Notes under the pieces: generated by a model
What the model was told of the DNA's origin: nothing
Databases searched by the model: none
The model's input: only the letters and a program-made list of their open reading frames with translations
Program-made: the position numbers and the translations under genes
In this document: positions 37,584-46,567 of the stretch, piece by piece
How positions within the stretch are numbered: the stretch's first letter is position 1
How the letters are laid out: each line of letters starts with the position of its first letter
Assembly: GCF_000515275.1 (NCBI RefSeq)
Contig: NZ_KI911560.1
Coordinates: forward strand, 2,542,001 to 2,606,000
Length of the DNA: 64,000 nucleotides
Reading direction: 5' to 3'
Source of the DNA: Methylophilus sp. 5
GTDB lineage: Bacteria > Pseudomonadota > Gammaproteobacteria > Burkholderiales > Methylophilaceae

Positions 37584-38906
37584 ATGTCTCAAGCAGCAGA
37601 GTTTATCGAACGTCGTAAAAGTAGCCGGCGGCAAGAACGTCCTTCTGACCGCTTTATCAGTAACCTGACCAAAAATACCGTTGCGATTATCCTGGCTGGT
37701 GGCCGCGGTAGTCGATTGAAAAATCTGACTGACTGGCGAGCGAAACCGGCCGTGCAGTTTGGCGGCAAGTTTCGAATTATCGATTTTCCGCTCTCTAATT
37801 GTATTAACTCCGGCATTCGCCGCATCAACGTTGCTACCCAATACAAGGCGCAGAGCCTGATTCAACACGTGCAGCGTGGCTGGGGTTTTTTGCGCGGCGA
37901 ATTTAACGAGTACGTCAATATTATTCCGGCCCAGCAGCGCTTGGGTGAAGAGTGGTACAAAGGTACGGCAGATGCCGTATACCAGAACATAGACTTGTTA
38001 CGCGAGAATGGTGGTGAATACATTTTAGTGCTGGCAGGTGACCATATTTATAAAATGGACTACGGCAAGATGCTGGCGACCCATGTGCGCAGCAATGCAG
38101 ACATGACCATTGCCTGCATTAACGTGCCGCTAGAGGACGCTAAAGGATTTGGTGTGCTGGAGGTAGATGGCACCGACAGAGTGGTGGCCTTTGACGAAAA
38201 GCCGGCGCATCCTAAGCCTACGCCTAACGACCCTGAACTCGCGTTTGCCAGCATGGGCATTTATATTTTTAATGCCAAATTTCTGTATGAACAACTCATC
38301 AGGGATGCTTACGACCGTAAATCCAACCATGATTTCGGCCAGGATATTATCCCTTACATCATCAAGAAATACCGGGTACAGGCGCACCGTTTTACTGACA
38401 GTTGCGTGGGTGCATTGGGCAACAATTATTACTGGCGTGATGTCGGTACGATTGATGCCTATTGGGAAGCAAATATGGAACTGACCAAGGTGATCCCAGA
38501 GCTTAATCTGTATGACAGCGACTGGCCGATCTGGACTTATCAGGAACAATTGCCACCAGCAAAATTTGTGTTTAAAGATGAAGGCCGCACTGGCAAGGCG
38601 ACTGACTCACTGGTGTCTGGCGGTTGCCTGATCAGTGGGTCTTGTGTCTCTAATTCGGTGTTGTTTTCAGGTGTGCATGTTGCCGATTATTCAGACCTGG
38701 ACGGTGCGATTGTGTTGCCAAAAGTCAAAATCAATGAAGGCGTGGTGATGCGCAATGCGGTGATTGACCGTGGTTGCGAGATTCCGGCCGGTATGCACAT
38801 TGGGGTAGATCTGGCGCGTGATAGAAAACGTTTTTATGTCTCTGAAAAGGGCATCGTGCTGGTGACGCCGGATATGCTGGGACAGGATTTATACCGTGTG
38901 AAGTAA
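37584..38906 (+). CDS. glgC: Glucose-1-phosphate adenylyltransferase
   Basis: 440 residues. The nucleotidyltransferase motif AIILAGGRGSRL is at residues 34-45; the substrate loop VQFGGKFRIIDFPLSNC and catalytic GTADAVYQNI follow. A left-handed beta-helix forms the C-terminal domain. It makes ADP-glucose for glycogen synthesis and is usually allosterically controlled. glgA is not in the window. Confidence 0.97.
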   Translation: MSQAAEFIERRKSSRRQERPSDRFISNLTKNTVAIILAGGRGSRLKNLTDWRAKPAVQFGGKFRIIDFPLSNCINSGIRRINVATQYKAQSLIQHVQRGWGFLRGEFNEYVNIIPAQQRLGEEWYKGTADAVYQNIDLLRENGGEYILVLAGDHIYKMDYGKMLATHVRSNADMTIACINVPLEDAKGFGVLEVDGTDRVVAFDEKPAHPKPTPNDPELAFASMGIYIFNAKFLYEQLIRDAYDRKSNHDFGQDIIPYIIKKYRVQAHRFTDSCVGALGNNYYWRDVGTIDAYWEANMELTKVIPELNLYDSDWPIWTYQEQLPPAKFVFKDEGRTGKATDSLVSGGCLISGSCVSNSVLFSGVHVADYSDLDGAIVLPKVKINEGVVMRNAVIDRGCEIPAGMHIGVDLARDRKRFYVSEKGIVLVTPDMLGQDLYRVK

Positions 38907-38947
38907 TGCCAACTTAGATGAGGTAACGATGGAAATGAGGTTGAATA

Positions 38948-40654
38948 ATGTCCGATAAAAAGCTGCTGTTGAATTTGTATTGGCACATGCATCAACCTGA
39001 TTATCGTGACTTGGTCAGCGGTGAGTATGTGTTGCCATGGACCTACCTGCATGCGCTCAAAGATTACAGCGATATGGCCTATCATCTAGAGCAAAATAGA
39101 GCGGCCAGGGTAAGCTTTAATTTCGTCCCAATTTTGGTTGAGCAATTGCAGGATTATGCTGACCAATCACGCACCGGCGAATGGCGCGATCCTTTGCTGC
39201 GCTTGCTGGCCAATCCCGATTTAGACAATATTACCGATGCTGAATGCCAGTTGATTGTAGATAGCTGCTTTAAGGCACACCACGAAAAGATGCTGAGTCC
39301 GTTTCCGCATTATCAGCGCCTGTTAAAGTTGTATGAAGAGGTGGCGCCTATCATGCAAGATGGTCAGTTTCATTACCTGTCGGCACAATATAAAGCAGAT
39401 TTACTGGTCTGGTATCACTTGGCCTGGACTGGTGAAGGGTTGCGCCGCAAGCATAAAACGGTGCAGGCGCTGATGCAAAAAGGCTTGCTGTTTACGCTCA
39501 AAGACCGTCAGGCCTTGCTGGGCGTGATCAGCGAAACCTTGCAGGGCATTTTGCCGCGCTATCAGGCATTGTTGGCAAAAGGCCAGATCGAGATGTCTAC
39601 CACACCTTACTACCACCCGATTTTGCCGCTGCTGATTGACTTGAAAAGCACGCGCGATGCCATGCCGGAGGCACCTTTACCACAATCGGCGAGTTACCCG
39701 GATGGCCATACGCGTGCGATTGCGCATGTGGAGGCCGCCCAGCACTATCATGAAAAAGTATTTGGCCAGAAAGCCGCTGGCATGTGGCCCGCCGAAGGGG
39801 CTGTCTCGCATGCGGCCCTTTCGCTGTTGGCAGAGCAAGGCGTGTCTTGGGCCGCCACCGGCCAGGGCGTGCTCGCTAACAGTTTGCGCAAGCTGGGCCT
39901 GACGCACGAACAGCCGCAAGACTATCTCTACCTGCCTTACAAAATCACCAACGGCCAGCAAGACATTGTCTGCTTTTTTCGGGATGACCACCTGTCTGAC
40001 AAAATAGGCTTTGAATACTCCAAGCAATACGCCAGTGAAGCGGTGCATGATTTTATCCAGTCTCTGGAGCATATTCTTGCGCATAGCGGTGACGATACCC
40101 CGGTTGTGAGTGTGATTCTGGATGGTGAAAATGCCTGGGAATATTACCCTTACAACGGCTATTACTTTTTGCAGGAGTTCTATCAGGCGCTGGCAAACCA
40201 TGCTGATATTAAGATGACCACTTTTAGCGATATTCTGGCCATGCAGCAGTCTAGTCAGTTGCCAGCCCCCAAGTTATTAAATGATATTTGTGCCGGTAGT
40301 TGGGTCTATGGCACGTTTAGTACCTGGATAGGCGAACCGGCAAAAAACCGTGCTTGGGATTTGCTGTGTGAAGCCAAACGGCAATATGACCAGCATGTGC
40401 ATGCACTGTCTGCCACTGCAAAAGAAAAATGCCAACAACAATTGGCACTCTGCGAAGGCTCGGACTGGTTTTGGTGGTTTGGCGACTACAACAATGCGCA
40501 GAGTGTGCAAAGTTTTGATCAGCTATACCGCCGCAACTTGAGCAATCTTTATCAGTTGCTGGGCCTGACGCCACCATCGCACTTGTCTCAGCCCATCAGC
40601 CTGGGTGGCGGTGACGCTGAGAATGCCGGCACGATGCGTCGCGGACAGTCCTGA
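38948..40654 (+). CDS. Glycoside hydrolase family 57 protein
   Basis: 568 residues. The GH57 start LNLYWHMHQPDYRD, the nucleophile region GMWPAEGAVSHAAL and the acid/base region ILDGENAWEYYPYNG are clear. Members are alpha-amylases, 4-alpha-glucanotransferases or branching enzymes; the location between glgC and malQ indicates alpha-glucan processing. The exact reaction is open. Confidence 0.9.
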   Translation: MSDKKLLLNLYWHMHQPDYRDLVSGEYVLPWTYLHALKDYSDMAYHLEQNRAARVSFNFVPILVEQLQDYADQSRTGEWRDPLLRLLANPDLDNITDAECQLIVDSCFKAHHEKMLSPFPHYQRLLKLYEEVAPIMQDGQFHYLSAQYKADLLVWYHLAWTGEGLRRKHKTVQALMQKGLLFTLKDRQALLGVISETLQGILPRYQALLAKGQIEMSTTPYYHPILPLLIDLKSTRDAMPEAPLPQSASYPDGHTRAIAHVEAAQHYHEKVFGQKAAGMWPAEGAVSHAALSLLAEQGVSWAATGQGVLANSLRKLGLTHEQPQDYLYLPYKITNGQQDIVCFFRDDHLSDKIGFEYSKQYASEAVHDFIQSLEHILAHSGDDTPVVSVILDGENAWEYYPYNGYYFLQEFYQALANHADIKMTTFSDILAMQQSSQLPAPKLLNDICAGSWVYGTFSTWIGEPAKNRAWDLLCEAKRQYDQHVHALSATAKEKCQQQLALCEGSDWFWWFGDYNNAQSVQSFDQLYRRNLSNLYQLLGLTPPSHLSQPISLGGGDAENAGTMRRGQS

Positions 40655-40684
40655 CCGATTTTAATTTATCTGAATGCCAATCTC

Positions 40685-42163
40685 ATGACACAAGCTAGAC
40701 AAGCGGGTGTGTTGCTGCACATCACCTCACTGCCAGAAGGTAACCTCGGCCCGGACGCTTACCGTTTCGTTGATAAACTGGTTGAAATGGGCGTTGCCGT
40801 TTGGCAAACATTGCCGGTAAACCAGCCACATGGCGACCAATCTCCTTACCAGAGTGTATCGGCGCATGCCGGGCACGCTGGCATGATTAGCCCTCGGCAA
40901 TTGCTGCAAGAGGGTTGGTGCCTGCCTGATGAGGTTGAGCTGCCATTGCCGTCGTTAATCGCCAAAATCATGTCGCGCGTGCAGTCTGGCAGCAGTTCAA
41001 GCAAAGCCGATGGCCGCGGTTTTACCTGGCCCGGTTTTGCCCGGTTTTGCCAGACACAGCATTACTGGCTAGAAGATTTTGCCTTGTTTTTGAGCTTGCG
41101 TGAGCAACACGAACAGCAAAGCTGGCAGCAATGGCCAGAGGCTTACCGGTTGCACGATGTGCTGGCCTTGCAGGCATTTACCGCCGCGCATCAAGAAAAG
41201 CTCACCCTGATTAAATTCACGCAATATGTGTTTTTTCAGCAATGGGCGCAACTTAAGGCATATGCCAATCAGCGCGGCATCAAGTTGTTTGGCGATATCC
41301 CGATTTTTGTAGCTTACGACAGTGTTGATGTCTGGGCGCACCCGGAGTGGTTCAAACTGGATGCTGAGCTCAACATGATAGTGGTAGCCGGGGTGCCGCC
41401 CGATTACTTTTCTGACACTGGCCAGCGCTGGGGCAATCCGCATTATGACTGGCAGGTCATGCAGGCTGACGGCTTTGCCTGGTGGCTGGGCCGCATCGAT
41501 ACGCAGGCGCAATTGTTTGATGTGCTGCGTATTGATCACTTTCGCGGTTTGCAAGCAGCGTGGGAGATCCCGTCACTTGAACCAACCGCGATGAATGGCA
41601 CTTGGCAAGAAGCCCCCGGTAATGCCTTGTTGCAAGCCATTACTGAGACCTTTCCACACTTGAGTCTGGTGGCTGAAGATCTGGGGATCATCACGCCAGA
41701 GGTAGATGCCTTACGGCACGCGTTTGATTTGCCTGGGATGAAAATTTTGCAATTTGCTTTTGGTGGCGGCGAAGATAATCCTTATTTACCTGACAATATT
41801 GAACAAAATAGCGTTGCTTATACCGGCACGCATGATAACGACACGACCTTAGGCTGGTATCAAGCCGCGCCAGAGCATGTGCGTAATCATCTGCAACATT
41901 ACTTAGCCCAGCATTTAAATCATGAAAGCGAAGCGCCACCTGATATGCCGATGGCATTGATAAAACTCACGTTTAATAGCATAGCGGGCCTGGCAATTGT
42001 GCCTATGCAGGATATTTTGGCCTTAGATAGCCAGGCACGTATGAACACCCCGGGCACCATCGAAGGTAACTGGGCCTGGCGCATGCAATGGGCGCAATTA
42101 ACCGATGATAAACTGCAGTCTTTCAGACAATTAGTAGAAGAAAGTGATCGCGTGCATGCCTGA
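40685..42163 (+). CDS. malQ: 4-alpha-glucanotransferase (GH77)
   Basis: 492 residues, compact bacterial form. GH77 features: VWQTLPVNQPHGDQSPYQ, nucleophile in LRIDHFRGL, acid/base in LVAEDLGIITPEV and YTGTHDNDTTLGW. It transfers maltodextrin segments and releases glucose. Its last codons overlap the start of the glucokinase gene by 8 bp, suggesting coupled synthesis of the two. Confidence 0.95.
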   Translation: MTQARQAGVLLHITSLPEGNLGPDAYRFVDKLVEMGVAVWQTLPVNQPHGDQSPYQSVSAHAGHAGMISPRQLLQEGWCLPDEVELPLPSLIAKIMSRVQSGSSSSKADGRGFTWPGFARFCQTQHYWLEDFALFLSLREQHEQQSWQQWPEAYRLHDVLALQAFTAAHQEKLTLIKFTQYVFFQQWAQLKAYANQRGIKLFGDIPIFVAYDSVDVWAHPEWFKLDAELNMIVVAGVPPDYFSDTGQRWGNPHYDWQVMQADGFAWWLGRIDTQAQLFDVLRIDHFRGLQAAWEIPSLEPTAMNGTWQEAPGNALLQAITETFPHLSLVAEDLGIITPEVDALRHAFDLPGMKILQFAFGGGEDNPYLPDNIEQNSVAYTGTHDNDTTLGWYQAAPEHVRNHLQHYLAQHLNHESEAPPDMPMALIKLTFNSIAGLAIVPMQDILALDSQARMNTPGTIEGNWAWRMQWAQLTDDKLQSFRQLVEESDRVHA

Positions 42164-43085
42164 AGCAAGTGCTGTTTATCGTTTGGGTTTGGATGTTGGT
42201 GGGACAAATCTGCGTTTAGGAGTGTTTGCTGACTTGGCTTTGGTAGAAGAAACCCGCTTTCAGGCGAACTACTCTGCGATTTGCAAGCAATATCCGCCCG
42301 CACAAGCCTGGCAAACCATTTTGCAAGTGACGGCAGAGGCTATTCAGCCATTGCTTAAAAAATATGCAGAAATCACTGCCATCGGCATCGGATTTCCGGG
42401 ATTTATTGATCCGAATACGGGTGTACTGGCACAGTCTCCCAATTTGCCCGGCTTGCGTGAGGTCAATCTTGGTCATGATCTTTCTGGCTTGCTGGGCGTG
42501 CATGTACGCGTTGAAAACGATGCGAACGCCGCCGCTTATGGTGAGTTTTGTCAGTTAGGCCAGCCAGCCGGAGGTTTGCTCTATGTGGGGCTAGGCACCG
42601 GGGTGGGCGCTGGTCTGGTGGTCAACGGCCAGGTGTGGGCCGGGCACCACGGCTACGCGTTAGAGGCAGGCCATATTATTGTGGTGCCAGATGGCCGCTT
42701 ATGTGGCTGTGGCAATGAGGGCTGCGTTGAGCAATATGCATCTGCCACCGGCATCAGTCAGGCCTATGCTGCGCTGACGGGGCAAACACGCACCGCGCGT
42801 GACATTGCCCAGGCTGCGGATGATGGTGATATTGATGCGCAGGCTGTTTATGTCGATGCAGGCAGTAAACTCGCGCAAATGCTGGCCAGTGTGCTTAAAG
42901 TGGTTGATGTGGAAAATGTGCTGATTGGTGGTGGTGTGGCGGCGGCGTGGTCATTGATGTCTGCGGCATTTCATCAGCGGCTGGAGCATGACTTGATTCC
43001 TGTTTTACGCGGAAAAATCAAGCTGCACATTACCGGCTCAGGCGATGTGGCTGGCATGTTGGGTGCCGCCTTGTTAGCGGCTTAA
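42156..43085 (+). CDS. ROK-family glucokinase
   Basis: 309 residues from ATG 42156 (GTG 42144 is an alternative). The ATP-binding start GLDVGGTNLRLGVF, the ROK signature AGHIIVVPDGRLCGCGNEGC and its zinc-binding cysteines are all present. It phosphorylates glucose released by MalQ or GH57, closing the glycogen-degradation path with Pgi. Its TAA shares the palindrome TTAA with the stop of the convergent queG gene. Confidence 0.9.
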   Translation: MPEASAVYRLGLDVGGTNLRLGVFADLALVEETRFQANYSAICKQYPPAQAWQTILQVTAEAIQPLLKKYAEITAIGIGFPGFIDPNTGVLAQSPNLPGLREVNLGHDLSGLLGVHVRVENDANAAAYGEFCQLGQPAGGLLYVGLGTGVGAGLVVNGQVWAGHHGYALEAGHIIVVPDGRLCGCGNEGCVEQYASATGISQAYAALTGQTRTARDIAQAADDGDIDAQAVYVDAGSKLAQMLASVLKVVDVENVLIGGGVAAAWSLMSAAFHQRLEHDLIPVLRGKIKLHITGSGDVAGMLGAALLAA

Positions 43086-44182
43086 GCCGCCTCGTGAGCA
43101 TGTTGTGCCAGTGCCCATGCAACATGCTCGCGTACTAGCTCGCTGCTATCCTGTTGCCGTGCTTTTAGCGCGGCAATGACGGCCGTAGAGCTCGTGGCGT
43201 TGCCTAAGCCCACCGCGACATTGCGCAGCCATTGTGTGTAGCCTATGCGGTAAATAGCACTACCAGCCATACGCTCTTGAAATTCTGTTTCTGTCCAGGC
43301 AAAACAATCCACCAAATCATTGCTATCCAGCCCATTGCGCACGGCGAAGTCACTTTCCTGGCTATTGACTGCAAATTTGTTCCACGGGCAAATCAGCTGA
43401 CAGTCGTCGCAGCCGTACACGCGGTTGCCTATCAGTGGCCGTAACTCCAGTGGAATGCTGCCTTTGTGCTCAATGGTGAGGTATGAAATACAGCGCCTGG
43501 CATCTAACTCATAAGGCGCGACAATGGCGCGGGTAGGGCAGATGTCTATGCAGGCAGAGCAACTGCCGCAGTGTGCTGTGGTGGGTGGATCTATGGGTAA
43601 TGGCAGGTTGGTGTAAATCTCACCCAGAAAAAACCATGAGCCCTGCTGCCGGTTGAGCAATAAGGTGTGCTTACCACGCCAGCCGACGCCCGCTTTGGTG
43701 GCTAAAGCAACCTCAAGCACCGGGGCGCTGTCGGCAAACACCCGATATTCAAAATGACCAAATGTTTCGCTAATGCGCGTGCACAGTTGTTGTAGCTTGT
43801 TGCGCATCACCTTGTGATAATCGCGCCCCATCGCATAGCGGGCCACATATGCTTTGTCAGGGCTTTCCAGTACTTGCCAGCCATCAGCCACTTTTTCAGG
43901 CAAATAATTCAGGTTGACCGAGATCACACGTAGCGTACCGGGCACCAATTCTGCTGGTCGGCTGCGCTTGGTGCCATGTTTTGCCATATAATCCATGTCG
44001 CCATGGTATTGTTTGCTTAGCCAGTTTAAAAACTCAGGTTCGGCAGCAGATAAATCCGTGTCGGTAATGCCTATGCCGCCAAACCCCAATTCTCTCGCCC
44101 ATGTTTTGATGGTTGCTGCCATTTCTGCGGCAGCCGGTTGGTCGGTCAGCGGTGTGGGGCTTGAATGTGATTGATGTGACAT
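43082..44182 (-). CDS. queG: Epoxyqueuosine reductase
   Basis: 366 residues from the ATG at 44182. Two 4Fe-4S motifs, CGSCSACIDICP and CDDCQLICPWN, and the cobalamin-binding N-terminal domain are typical. A HEAT-like C-terminus follows. It converts epoxyqueuosine to queuosine in tRNA. The start codon overlaps the tsaE start on the other strand (CATG at 44180-44183), and its stop overlaps that of the glucokinase gene. A downstream ATG (codon 21) is possible and would break the first overlap. Confidence 0.93.
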   Translation of the reverse strand: MSHQSHSSPTPLTDQPAAAEMAATIKTWARELGFGGIGITDTDLSAAEPEFLNWLSKQYHGDMDYMAKHGTKRSRPAELVPGTLRVISVNLNYLPEKVADGWQVLESPDKAYVARYAMGRDYHKVMRNKLQQLCTRISETFGHFEYRVFADSAPVLEVALATKAGVGWRGKHTLLLNRQQGSWFFLGEIYTNLPLPIDPPTTAHCGSCSACIDICPTRAIVAPYELDARRCISYLTIEHKGSIPLELRPLIGNRVYGCDDCQLICPWNKFAVNSQESDFAVRNGLDSNDLVDCFAWTETEFQERMAGSAIYRIGYTQWLRNVAVGLGNATSSTAVIAALKARQQDSSELVREHVAWALAQHAHEAA

Positions 44183-44639
44183 GACAGAAACGTATTCTAC
44201 ACAGATTTTAAAAGACGAAGCAGCCACCTTGCATGCCGCACAGGTGTTAGCAACACAGCTAAGACCCGGGCAGGTGATCTACCTGCATGGCGATCTCGGT
44301 GCGGGCAAGACCACGCTGGTGCGCGGTATTCTGCATGCGCTTGGGCATGTCGGCAAGGTTAAAAGCCCGACCTATACCATCGTCGAGCCATACAGTTTAC
44401 CCTTGGCCTCGTGTTACCATTTTGATTTATATCGCTTTCAGGACCCGGAAGAGTGGGAAGCCGCCGGGTTTAGAGACTATTTTAATACCAGCAGCATTTG
44501 CCTGGTTGAGTGGCCAGAGTGCGCTGAGCAGGTGTTGCCGCAAGCCGATATAGAGATTAAGTTTGATATTTTGCCGCACGGACGCGTGCTACATATCACC
44601 AGTCAGCACGCGCTGGCGTTGGAAGGACTATGCCAGTAA
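44181..44639 (+). CDS. tsaE: tRNA threonylcarbamoyladenosine synthesis ATPase TsaE
   Basis: 152 residues with the P-loop GDLGAGKT at 37-44, SPTYTIVEPY and an YHFDLYRFQDPEEWEAAGFRDY stretch characteristic of TsaE/YjeE. It works with TsaBCD on the t6A modification. It overlaps the amidase gene by 10 bp and shares start-codon bases with queG on the opposite strand. Confidence 0.95.
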   Translation: MTETYSTQILKDEAATLHAAQVLATQLRPGQVIYLHGDLGAGKTTLVRGILHALGHVGKVKSPTYTIVEPYSLPLASCYHFDLYRFQDPEEWEAAGFRDYFNTSSICLVEWPECAEQVLPQADIEIKFDILPHGRVLHITSQHALALEGLCQ

Positions 44640-45958
44640 CCCGCAAGATTTTAAATGCATGGCTGTTATCAGCCTTGCTCTATATGGTCAGCAGTGTCAG
44701 CCACGCGGCCGAAGTGATTCTGGCCAACCTGCAACAGCACGGCAGCCAGGTGCAACTGGAGTTGCTGTTAGACCAGCAAATCAAATACCGCGTATTTACG
44801 CTGGATAATCCGTTCAGGGTGGTGATCGACATGGACGGGGTCGCCATCAGCCCGACTTTAAAAGCCTTACCACCACAGTTGGATGCGCAACATCCTTATT
44901 TGTCCAAAATCCGTATTGCACCGTTTACCGAGCAAACCACACGCCTGGTGTTTGATATTAAATCTGACATTAAGCCGCTGGTGACTGACATGAATGCAGG
45001 TAACTCGCAACAACGGCTAGCCATCAGCATCGCGCCAGCGACCGGCAGTGTAGAGCCTGCCATTGCAACACCAGTGTTAACGCCATCAAAGCAATTACAA
45101 GAGTTGCCACCAGCCAGTAGCGAAGGTAAACCGGCCGAACCAGCACTACCAACGGCTAAAGAACCCGCTGCCGAACCCGCAGTGGCCAGCACAAGCACTG
45201 ATAAAGTAGCCGATAAGCCAATAGCTATTGATAAGCCTAAGCAAGCCAAGCCAGGCCAAAAGCTGATCACCATTGCCGTCGATGCAGGGCATGGTGGTGA
45301 AGACCCCGGTGCCAGAGGTGCAAGCGGCAGCCATGAAAAAAATATCACTCTGGCTATCGCGCGCAAACTCAAGCAACAGATTGATGCTGAAGACAATATG
45401 CAGGCGATTTTAATTCGTGATGGCGACTATTTTGTGCCACTGGGTGACCGCGTTAAAAAAGCGCGCGCGGCCAAAGCCGATTTGTTTATTTCTATCCATG
45501 CCGATTCGTTTGTGAATAGCACCGCTAAAGGGTCGTCAGTATTTGCGCTATCAGAACGCGGCGCCACCAGTGCTGGCGCACGCTACCTGGCGAAAAAGGA
45601 AAACGCGGTAGACTTGATTGGTGGCGTATCGCTGGATACACGCGATATGGATTTAGCGCGAACATTGCTCGATTTATCGCAAACCGCGACCATTCATGAC
45701 AGTATTCGTATGGGTAAGGCGGTGCTGGGGCGCATTGCTAAAATTAATACTCTGCATTCGAAATATGTAGAACAAGCCGCGTTTGCGGTGTTGAAATCAC
45801 CGGATATCCCGTCGATTTTGGTCGAGACTGCCTTTATTAGCAACCCGGATGAAGAGGCCAGGTTGAATGATGATGGTTATCAGGATAAGTTGGTGAATGC
45901 GATTTTGACGGGGGTGAAGTCTTACGTGGCAACGAATCCTTCGTTTGCTAAGAAATAA
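44630..45958 (+). CDS. N-acetylmuramoyl-L-alanine amidase (AmiB/AmiC type)
   Basis: 442 residues. A signal peptide ends near SHAA (about 26), an AMIN domain spans about 27-130, and a variable linker rich in Pro, Ala and Glu follows. The amidase_3 catalytic domain has VDAGHGGEDPGARG, ISIHADSF and VETAFISNPDEEARL. It cleaves peptidoglycan cross-bridge stems at division. The order tsaE-amidase-mutL is conserved, though here a helicase gene intervenes. Confidence 0.94.
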   Translation: MPVTRKILNAWLLSALLYMVSSVSHAAEVILANLQQHGSQVQLELLLDQQIKYRVFTLDNPFRVVIDMDGVAISPTLKALPPQLDAQHPYLSKIRIAPFTEQTTRLVFDIKSDIKPLVTDMNAGNSQQRLAISIAPATGSVEPAIATPVLTPSKQLQELPPASSEGKPAEPALPTAKEPAAEPAVASTSTDKVADKPIAIDKPKQAKPGQKLITIAVDAGHGGEDPGARGASGSHEKNITLAIARKLKQQIDAEDNMQAILIRDGDYFVPLGDRVKKARAAKADLFISIHADSFVNSTAKGSSVFALSERGATSAGARYLAKKENAVDLIGGVSLDTRDMDLARTLLDLSQTATIHDSIRMGKAVLGRIAKINTLHSKYVEQAAFAVLKSPDIPSILVETAFISNPDEEARLNDDGYQDKLVNAILTGVKSYVATNPSFAKK

Positions 45959-46005
45959 GTTGTAGGGATTGTTTGGAAAGGTAATTTGATTATTGATAGG
46001 GTGTT

Positions 46006-46536
46006 TTTCGCCCTTACGGCGAGTTACTTTTCTTTGCTTGCCGAAAGAACAAGTAACCAAAAGAAATGCACCCCAGCTTCCGCTTGTTCCCTGCGTTGCT
46101 CGTCAAAATAAGCGGTCACGAAACTCATCCTAGCGGCCTGCCTAAAACGCAGGCCACCGCGGGATTCGAACAGTCGCTCCCTTCTTCCTTATTTTGCCTG
46201 CGCTACTCGGCGCGTCAGATGGGGACCCCAAACACCATGCGAATGCCATCATTTATGGTTTTAATTGGAGCTGTCTAACTGCGGTGACACTGTTTAGATG
46301 AGATAAATCCCATCCCATCACGCTGAGTAGCGGAGACGAAGTGGGGGTAGTCGGCCATCGGCTGTTCGAGTTCCGCGGTGGCTTGCGGGGTGTGCAAGCC
46401 GCTAGGGCGAGTTTCGATGGACGCCCACTTTGTTGAGCAACGCAAGGGAGCCGTAAGGCCGTGATGGCTGGGTGTCGTCCTCTTTGGTTACTTTCTGGGG
46501 GACAAGCACCAGAAAGTGACTCGCCTAGAGGCGAAA
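46006..46536. repeat. 531-bp palindromic repeat element
   Basis: The gene-free stretch 45959-46567 is almost filled by two arms (about 46006-46222 and 46303-46536) that are imperfect reverse complements over their whole length, around a centre of about 80 bp. Each arm also has its own hairpin: 46135-46155 (GGCCTGC/GCAGGCC) and 46380-46400 (GGCTTGC/GCAAGCC). The outermost about 55 bp (TTTCGCC...GTAACCAAA) are the best conserved. Short ORFs across it look spurious. It probably is a non-autonomous mobile or recombination-generated repeat; similar sequences are common in proteobacterial intergenic DNA by my recollection. Confidence 0.8.
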
Positions 46537-46567
46537 TAAATGGTTTGAGCTAATAATAAACGCACAT

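Noticed and set aside
41030-41052. Tandem 10-bp repeat (CCCGGTTTTG twice) in malQ
   Set aside because: It is in frame with coding sequence and too short to mean more than local duplication.
46066-46278. 70-codon ORF in the gap after the amidase gene
   Set aside because: It lies inside one arm and the centre of the 531-bp palindromic element, has no ribosome binding site, and its composition follows the repeat.
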